Position numbers and translations under genes: made by a program
The notes under the pieces: generated by a model
What the model was told of the DNA's origin: nothing
The model's input: the letters and a program-made list of their open reading frames with translations, nothing else
Database searches by the model: none
Assembly: GCF_019578655.1 (NCBI RefSeq)
Contig: NC_063259.1
Span: 4,018,001 to 4,082,000, forward strand
Direction: 5' to 3'
DNA: 64,000 nt
DNA from: Ricinus communis
Lineage: Eukaryota > Streptophyta > Magnoliopsida > Malpighiales > Euphorbiaceae
Shown: positions 57,387 through 64,000 of the stretch, piece after piece
Numbering within the stretch: the first letter of the stretch is position 1
Layout: the number at the start of each line of letters is the position of its first letter

Positions 57387-58031
57387 AAAAAAGAAAAAAA
57401 AGAATAATAGGAAAAAAATAGCCTGCTAATCGAAAAACCTGAAAAGGCTGGTTAGGCAAATGTTAGGGCAAAAGAGAGAAAATAGTCAGCTAGAAAATCT
57501 GAAAAGACTGGCTGATGACAGAAGTTATGTCGTGAGAAATCAAAATATTCCCATCTGGGCTTTTATTGAATGAATAAAATTATTTTGAATTGTTATCAAA
57601 CATATAAATATGTATTTGTCATTTTACGCACTAATTGAAAGGAAAGCAAAACTAAAAGTTCAAAGCAAAGTAAATGAGACCTAAAAAAGAAGCACAATAT
57701 TTTATTTTTGCATAATTTGCATCTTCATTTTTAGATAAGAGTAGCTAGTTCTCAAATCGAGTGAGGTTAAGAGGGAATCGATATTTGAAGTAGCCAAATC
57801 TGCAAAAAGAAATAAGTAAAAGAAAAAAGAAGAAGAAGAAAAAAAAAGAAAAAGCTAAGTTAAAAACCCGAAAAGGCGGCTTAGGAAAAAGTTATGATAA
57901 AAGCCTGCTAAGTTGAAATCTGAAAGGGCAGCTTAGGCAAAAGTTAAGGCAAAAACAAAATAATAGAAAAAGATTTGGCTGCATGGTTTCCTAATGCAAT
58001 CTTTAACATGCAAATTCAGAATCGGGGGGGC
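57387..58031 (+). repeat. Tat 3' untranslated region with four hairpin-like repeats
   Basis: Four imperfect copies of a ~50-bp motif lie at about 57420, 57485, 57850 and 57900. Each has GCTAA/GCTAG, then AAAxCxGAAAAGGC or CTGAAAGGGC, then GGTTAGGCAAA, GGCTGATGACA or GCTTAGGCAAA. The two halves are complementary enough to pair, leaving a GAAA-type loop. The polypurine run at 58024-58030 follows. Confidence 0.6.
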
Positions 58032-58142
58032 AATTTGAAGGACAGTACATCCTTTACCTTCAAAAATAAAGAGTCTACACAAAGGTTTCAGGTTTTAAAT
58101 ACAATCAAAAAAAGCAAAAGTACAAGCAAAAGGAAGTCAAAA

Positions 58143-60448
58143 TGTAATGGCCACCTAATGCATTTGCATTTATTTTTATAACATGCATATCATAGATATG
58201 AAAAATGCATGAGATATGTATGGTATTAATGCTAATGTTAAATAGAAGAATATTATAAATGTTACAAATAAGTCCATAATAAGAATTAGAAAGTTAAGGG
58301 ATTAAATTGATTAATGGTAAAAATAAAGGGGTTAATCAAACCTAAAAAAAATTAATGCTATAGAAAAGAAGAAGAAGAAAGAAGAGGTGGTAGTTCTTCT
58401 TCCTTCTTCTTCTTAAAAGAAAAAAGCTGAATTTTCAAGTGGAATTTGAAGGTTTAGAATCCACTTTAGATCTTAATCTTCATCTACAAAGGCTTTAGAG
58501 GTTTATTTGGTAAGTAATTTTAATAATTTGTTGAATTGAGTTAGGGTTAGAAGACATAGAATTCGAGCTCTAAAGATCCAGTTTTTCAGTCTTATTGTTT
58601 TGATCATATCTTGAGCTAGGAAGCTTTAAATCGAGTGTTCTTTGATGATATAGAAACTTTGAAGAGTTATCTAAAACTTTTCTTATTTTGTCTCGATCTG
58701 AATCAGGCTCTATATTAGTATAATAAGAGAATACATTTTATTGTTTAGTTTCCATCTTTGGTCTGAGTAAGGTGGATTATTTTGTAGAGATATTTCTCTA
58801 TACACCTCCAATTAAGACAAAATCATAAGGTTAGTGACATGGAAAGTCTCATCAAGAAATTTGTTGTATAGAAGCTTTGGTGGATTTTTAAATTCACCCT
58901 ATTAATTCTGTCATAGTTGGCAGTCACACATATTTAGATAGTTTAGTGATGTTATCATGCTAGATGAAATTCTATTATTTTTTTTTGTTTAAAAATAAGT
59001 GAATTATGATCCATTTCAGCTAAACTAATTTGGAATGAGGGTGACACCCAAGTAAATTCAAGCAAAGGAAAGGGAGCAACAAAGGTAAGTGAATAACTTA
59101 ATGTTCTATGTGAATATAACACAAAACAAATAATTATAATTTATTTGTTAAATTAATTGATTAAGGGAAATGTATATAATATATTAATAGATATTAATTT
59201 TTGATTATGGTGATTTTTAATTATAGTATTGACGGGTGATTATTTTCGAAATGAGATTGTATATATGAATGTTGATTGGTGAACTCGGGTGTCCTGTTAT
59301 AATGTGAATAGTATATTTGATTAGCCATATTTGGAGTTTTATAACTCCAGATGGAGTGCTACTTATTGCTATAGAAAATTTGAGATGTAATTTACAAATG
59401 TTATAGAAATAGAGGAAGCTTGATTTTTCTGTTTTGATGGCCAATCTGGATTATATTTCTATTGCTTAATTTTATTGACAGCTTGACCATGGTGGATTGT
59501 TTTTGATGTTTTTCTTTCTATACACATTCAAATGATGTAAAATCAGTTTCAAATTAATCTAGACTTATAATGTTACTGATATGGAGAATATGGTTTTGGA
59601 ATTCCTAATTTGGAAGTTTTGGTATATTTTTGAATGTGCACTATTAAATCTGCCATGTTGAAATATGGTATGTTTTTGGTATATCATAGGTATATTATGG
59701 TTTCTTATATATTGTGGAGATGTTGATTATTTAAATATAGCGGTATATGATATATATAAATATAAGAATTATGGTTGGATGAATGTAAGGACACAATGCT
59801 ACTTGTGAATGAGGCAAGGCTGTGTGCGATATGGAATTCCCCATAAGATTATGGTTGGCTGTGTGCGTATGGGAATTCATGAAAATAAAAATAAAATATT
59901 ATTATGGAATTAAATATAATTCACAAGTTCATTGATGTCCTAAAGAAAATACTTTGACAATGTTTATAGACACACTATAAAGTCATAATTAAATATCGAA
60001 TGGTTTGATGCTAGATAATACTACATGTTTGATTGTGTTATTTTTCATAGGAAATTTTGTTATTCTTTTGCTGAGTTACAGGCTCACTCCTCTGCATTAT
60101 TTTTTTTAGGATTAGAAGAATTATAATTGGTCTTGACAAAAAATTTGCATCTATCGCACTAGCATTATGTCAGGTAGGTCAGCACGAGGTCGCCCTCAGT
60201 TTTTCTTGAACGTGACATGTCTAGTGAATTTTATTATCATGTATAAAACTGGTGCATTTTATGTGTATATAAAAAAAAGAGTGTATTATTTGATGTTGTG
60301 CGCTTTTTGGTATGTGATATATATGACTCACATAAATAGTTTTTGTTATACATATTAATTTGTGAGTTAAAAGTTAGTAGTTAAGGAACATGTTATGTAT
60401 CAGTCATTTGCATACAATGGGTGCCTGACATCTTTTATAGGTGTCACA
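58143..60448 (+). repeat. 5' LTR of a Tekay/Del-type Ty3/gypsy element
   Basis: It begins TGTAATGGCC and ends GGTGTCACA just before a Met-tRNA-like primer site. It is about 2.3 kb, as usual for Tekay elements. The interior has a degenerate repeated block (58737-58920 versus 59515-59660) and a direct repeat of ATTATGGTTGG...TGTGTGCG (59768-59865). The right LTR lies outside the window, so the start is tentative. Open frame 60167-60358 is not credible. Confidence 0.65.
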
Positions 60449-60453
60449 TTTAG

Positions 60454-60465
60454 TAGTATCAGAGC
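60454..60465 (+). other. Tekay-type primer binding site
   Basis: TAGTATCAGAGC differs by one base from the Met-tRNA site TGGTATCAGAGC. Confidence 0.8.
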
Positions 60466-60583
60466 ACAGTTTAGAATTCATTGGGATAGAATTGTAAAAG
60501 CATTTAAAAGCATGAATGCATATACATGTTAGGGATGCATATGAATGTAAGAATTAAAATTAAGTGTTTGTATTTTTAATAGG

Positions 60584-61740
60584 ATGAGTAGAGTGGGGCC
60601 GACTGAGAATCCTACTGACCTAAGTGAGTCTGAGTCTGTGCATGGAGTTGAGCATATAAATGCACCACCATAACCAGCTCAAGAATTGCCACCAGTAATG
60701 CAATAATTTCTTGAGTCTTTGCAGCAAATAATTAATCGGGTGGCACTCAGCCAATCCAACAATGAATAATGCAACCAATGGCAAAAGTTAAAGAAACAGA
60801 GGCTAAAGATAAAACTTACGATAGGCTGAGAAAACAAGGAGCTACAGAATTTGAGGGGATCACTGATCCTGAGATAGCAGAAGAATGGTTACGGGAGACA
60901 GACAGGGTGCTGGATAGGTTGGATTGCACACTAGAGCAAAAGTTGAAATATGTTGTATCTTTGTTGAGAAGATCAACTTTAGATTGGTGGGATCTGATTC
61001 CAGGAAGTAAAAACAAACCTTTGACCTTAACTTGGGATGAATTCCTTAGGAAATTTGCAAATAAATACACACTACCACTATATAGAGATTGAAAGAAAAT
61101 GGAGTTTTTGAGCTTGGAACAGGGATACATGATAGTATCATAATATGAAATGCAATTCTCTCGATTATCAAAATATGCATTAGAAGAAGTGACTACAGAG
61201 GATGCAAAACAGAGACGATTTGAAAAAGGATTAAGAATGGATATTCAGGAAGATATTTCCTTGAAGCCACCAAGTTACAGTACTTTATTAGAGGCTGCAT
61301 TGAGGGTAGAAGAATGTTTGATTGAGAAAGATGCAATGACAGCTAAGAAAAGAAAGATGATAAATGAATATGGTGGTTCAGAAAGGAAAGCAAGAGACAT
61401 TTCTTTTAGAGGTTCTGGGTCTCAAGGGAGTAGATATTATGGCAGAGGGTTAGCCAGCAAAATATGAGTAAGTCTGCTACAGTGATATCGGGCAGAGGCG
61501 GACGAAGTGGTTATAGCCAGAGTAGGATAGAGAGTAAGAGAGGTGAGGTGTTTCAGTTAGTCGAGGATATAGGTTACTATATGCTAGATGTAATAGGTTG
61601 CACAGTGGAGAGTGTTGGGGACCAAGGTAGATACTTTTTTTTTACTATGGTAAGAAGGGGAGTATAGCCAGAGATTGTTGGAGTAAAAATCGAGCTAGTG
61701 AAAGTCAAGTTTCAGGACAGAGCAGCATAGGTGAAAATAT
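60584..61740 (+). pseudogene. Tekay-type gag
   Basis: The ATG at 60584 opens a frame (MSRVGPTENPTDLSESESV) that is stopped at about 60671 and shifts. The core (60769-61467) shows GATEFEGITDPEIAEEWLRE, LRRSTLDWWDLIPG, WDEFLRKFANKY, then after a stop MEFLSLEQGYMIV and MQFSRLSKYALEEVTTEDAK. A degenerate zinc knuckle FYYGKKGSIARDCW (61635-61680) has lost its first two Cys. Multiple stops make it a pseudogene. Confidence 0.82.
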
Positions 61741-61777
61741 GACTTAGGGAGGAGTAGGAAGAGGAAGAGGTAGAGGA

Positions 61778-62605
61778 ATGGGACGAGGAGGAGGTTCTAA
61801 CATGGTACAGGCTGGACAGATAGGCCAACCTCAGCAATCATTGCCCCAAGCTAGAGTGTATGCAGTGACAAGACAAGAAGCACCTTCTGCAACTGATATT
61901 GTGACTGGTAAAATCTCTATTCATGGTTTTGATGCTTATATGCTAATTGATCCAGGATCAACATGTTCATTCATTTCATATGAATTTGCATTGAAAAACC
62001 ACAACGATATAAAAACCTTAGGGTATAACATTTGTGTATCAATGCCTGCTAGGGGTACTGTAATTGTAGATAAGGTTGTCAAAACTTGTCCTGTGATCAT
62101 AAATGGGAACACACTGTATGCAGATCTACTAATGATAAAACTTAAGGAATTTGATGTTATTTTGGGAATGGATTGCCTATCTAAAAATCATGCTATAGTA
62201 GATTGTCATACAAAAGAAGTGGTTATTGAGACCTCAAAACAAAGAAAAATAGTTTTTGTGGGTGAAAGAAATATTGTTTCAATTTGTTTAATTTCAGCTA
62301 CTGCTGCTTTCCATTTAATCAAAAAGGGTTGTGAAGCTTATTTGGCTAATGTGGTGGATGTATCTAAAGTTAGTGCAGGAGTAATGAATATTCCAATATT
62401 GAAGGAATTTGCAGATGTATTTCCAGAAGAACTACCAGGTTTACCTCCACATCGAGAGACAGACTTTGAGATAGAAACTATACCTGGAGAAGCACCAATA
62501 TCAATTGCACTATATAGAATGGCACCCTTGGAGTTAAAAGAATTAAAGAAGCAGCTGGAAGAATTATTAGAAAAGGGGTTCATTAGATTGAGTACATCAC
62601 CCTAG
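61778..62605 (+). pseudogene. Tekay-type protease and start of RT
   Basis: The open frame holds the retropepsin loop AYMLIDPGSTCSFIS (about residues 53-67), then FDVILGMDCLSKN. The RT entry is FADVFPEELPGLPPHRETDF with MAPLELKELKKQLEELLEKG. It stops at TAG 62603-62605. The protease loop D-P-G-S is normal for this lineage, so only the downstream stop and others inactivate the ORF. Confidence 0.87.
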
Positions 62606-63469
62606 GGAGCTCCAATATTGTTTGTAAAGAAAAAGGATGGCAGTTTAAGATTGTGTATTAATTATAGGTAGTTAAATCATTTTACCATAAAGAACAAATA
62701 TCCTTTGTCGTGGATTGATGACTTATTAGACCAGTTAAAAGGAGCAACTGTATTCTCTAAGATTGATTTAAGGTCTGGATATTGGCAATTGAGAATTGTA
62801 GAGGCACACATACCAAAGACTGCATTTAGAACACGATATGGGCATTATGAATTTATTGTGATGCCATTTGGACTAACAAATGCACCTGCTACTTTTATGT
62901 CTTTAATAAACAAAATATTCCAGAGGTATTTAGATCGTTTTGTCATTGTGTTTATCGATGATATATTGATTTGTTTTGAAACTCGAGAACAGCATGAAGA
63001 ACATTTAAGAATAGTGTTGTAGATTTTGAGAGAAAAGCAGCTTTATGCAAAATTTAATAAATGTGAGTTCTGGCTAGAAGAGATTACATTCTTGGGACAT
63101 ATTGTTTATAAAAATGGTGTACAACCTGATTCTTCGAAGATCGCAGCCGTAAAGGAGCAGGAATCCCTTAAAAATGTATCAGAGGTACGAAGTTTTCTAG
63201 GATTAGCTGGATATTATAGGAGATTTGTTGAAGGATTTTCAATCATTGCTAAACCATTAACAAACTTGCTGAAGAAGAATGTGATATTTAAATGGGATGC
63301 TAAATGTGAGAAAAGTTTTGAAGAATTGAAGAAAAGACTCATTTCTGCACCGGTTCTAACCTTACCATCAGGAAGTGGTGGATATGTAATTTTTACAGAT
63401 GCATCACAACGGGGATTGGGGTGTGTGTTAATGCAAAATGGAAAAGTCATTGCTTATGCTTCTCGATAG
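62606..63469 (+). pseudogene. Tekay-type reverse transcriptase and RNase H start
   Basis: In the same frame after the stop: PILFVKKKDGSLRLCINYR, then a stop at 62669, then the open piece from 62705 with [27 protein letters not shown] and the active site [10 protein letters not shown] (near 62950). A stop at 63020 is followed by an open piece from 63026 with [34 protein letters not shown] and the RNase H start [17 protein letters not shown]. Catalytic residues are intact; at least four nonsense changes are present. Confidence 0.87.
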
Positions 63470-64000
63470 TTAAGGAGTCATGAACTGAATTATCCGACTC
63501 ATGATCTAGAATTAGCAGTAATTGTGCATGCTCTAAAAATTCGGAGGCATTATTTGTATGGAGAAACATTTCAGATTTTCACTAACCATAAAAGTCTGAA
63601 ATATATCCCAACACAAAAAGAGTTAAACTTAAGACAAAGAAGGTGGATGGAGTTGTCAAAGGATTATGATTGTACTATAGATTACCATCCGGGAAAAGCC
63701 AACAAAGTGGCTGATGCTTTGAGTAGGAAAACCATTGAGAGAAGTGCTGGAATGACTTGTCATTAGTAGAGCTTAGAACACTGCATGTAGAAATTGCATT
63801 TCGGGATGACATACTTCTTGCAAGTATGCATGTCAAGCCTTTATTGTTCAATAAAATTCAAGAAAGGCAGATGAGTGATCCATATTTAAGAAAAATGAAG
63901 GACAAATTGCAACAAGGAATGAATGAACAGTTTGCATTGAGACACGATAGAATGTTGTTAATTAATGGACGTATTTGTGTTCCAAATATAAGGGAATTGA
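63470..64000 (+). pseudogene. Tekay-type RNase H end and integrase start, cut by the window edge
   Basis: After a stop at 63467-63469 the frame goes on through [30 protein letters not shown] and the terminal [17 protein letters not shown] of RNase H (to 63760). A stop lies at about 63764. The integrase N-terminus has only begun by position 64000, where the sequence ends. Confidence 0.82.

Larger units (their letters stand above)
49396..58142 (+). mobile_element. Tat-type Ty3/gypsy element lacking RT and most of RNase H
   Basis: The order is LTR, primer site, gag, zinc knuckles, protease, G-patch-like segment, a short acidic tail, the last few residues of RNase H, integrase, then a 3' untranslated region with a repeated hairpin motif and a polypurine run (58024-58030). 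The 3' LTR is not recognisable; the Tekay-type LTR begins at about 58143. Many stops are present. The RT and RNase H body that should lie between about 55813 and 55990 is missing. Confidence 0.78.

Noticed and set aside
58031..58142. 3' LTR of the Tat-type element after the polypurine run
   Set aside because: The sequence does not convincingly match the 5' LTR start TGTCAATACCC; too short and diverged to call.

Overview
This is plant nuclear DNA, almost certainly from a eudicot: AT-rich sequence, two ordinary nuclear genes (one with six GT-AG introns), and dense nested plant transposable elements. No tRNA or rRNA gene, CRISPR array or bacterial operon structure was seen. The species cannot be fixed from the sequence alone; the mix of elements would suit a woody eudicot such as one of the Euphorbiaceae, but that is a guess.

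Layout. 1-2.7 kb is AT-rich with weak repeat traces. 2.7-7.9 kb is a decayed Mutator-like element (MULE): a mudrA transposase pseudogene on the plus strand faces an Ulp1-type (C48) protease pseudogene on the minus strand. 7922-13690 is a Ty3/gypsy retrotransposon with ~2.9-kb LTRs, inserted into the MULE with a perfect target duplication (AACTT) and gutted to the last part of pol. About 14.5-28.9 kb is an endogenous caulimovirid (florendovirus-like) lying on the minus strand and full of stops. A nearly complete CRM-type chromovirus (15135-22293, target duplication AGGAG) is inserted into it and separates its genes from its promoter-like region.

28.9-37.1 kb is the gene island. After a CACTA-like remnant come an intact single-exon PP2C phosphatase (30147-30974, plus) and an intact seven-exon COX10 haem-A-pathway farnesyltransferase (32166-36265, minus), convergently transcribed. 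A 64-bp inverted repeat brackets the COX10 leader. Beyond it lie a hAT-like terminus and a GC-rich 21-bp minisatellite.

39.2-64 kb is retrotransposon again: an Athila-type element (39201-49380) that keeps LTRs, gag, protease and ORF2 but has no RT, RNase H or integrase; a Tat-type element (49396 to about 58.0 kb) that has gag, protease and integrase but has lost RT and most of RNase H; and the 5' LTR, gag, protease, RT and RNase H of a Tekay/Del-type element running off the right edge.

Only PP2C and COX10 look functional as host genes. No wholly new system was recognised. The most informative points are two adjacent retroelements lacking RT, the CRM reading frame that runs into its own 3' LTR, the CRM-in-virus and gypsy-in-MULE nests dated by target duplications, and small unexplained repeats beside COX10.
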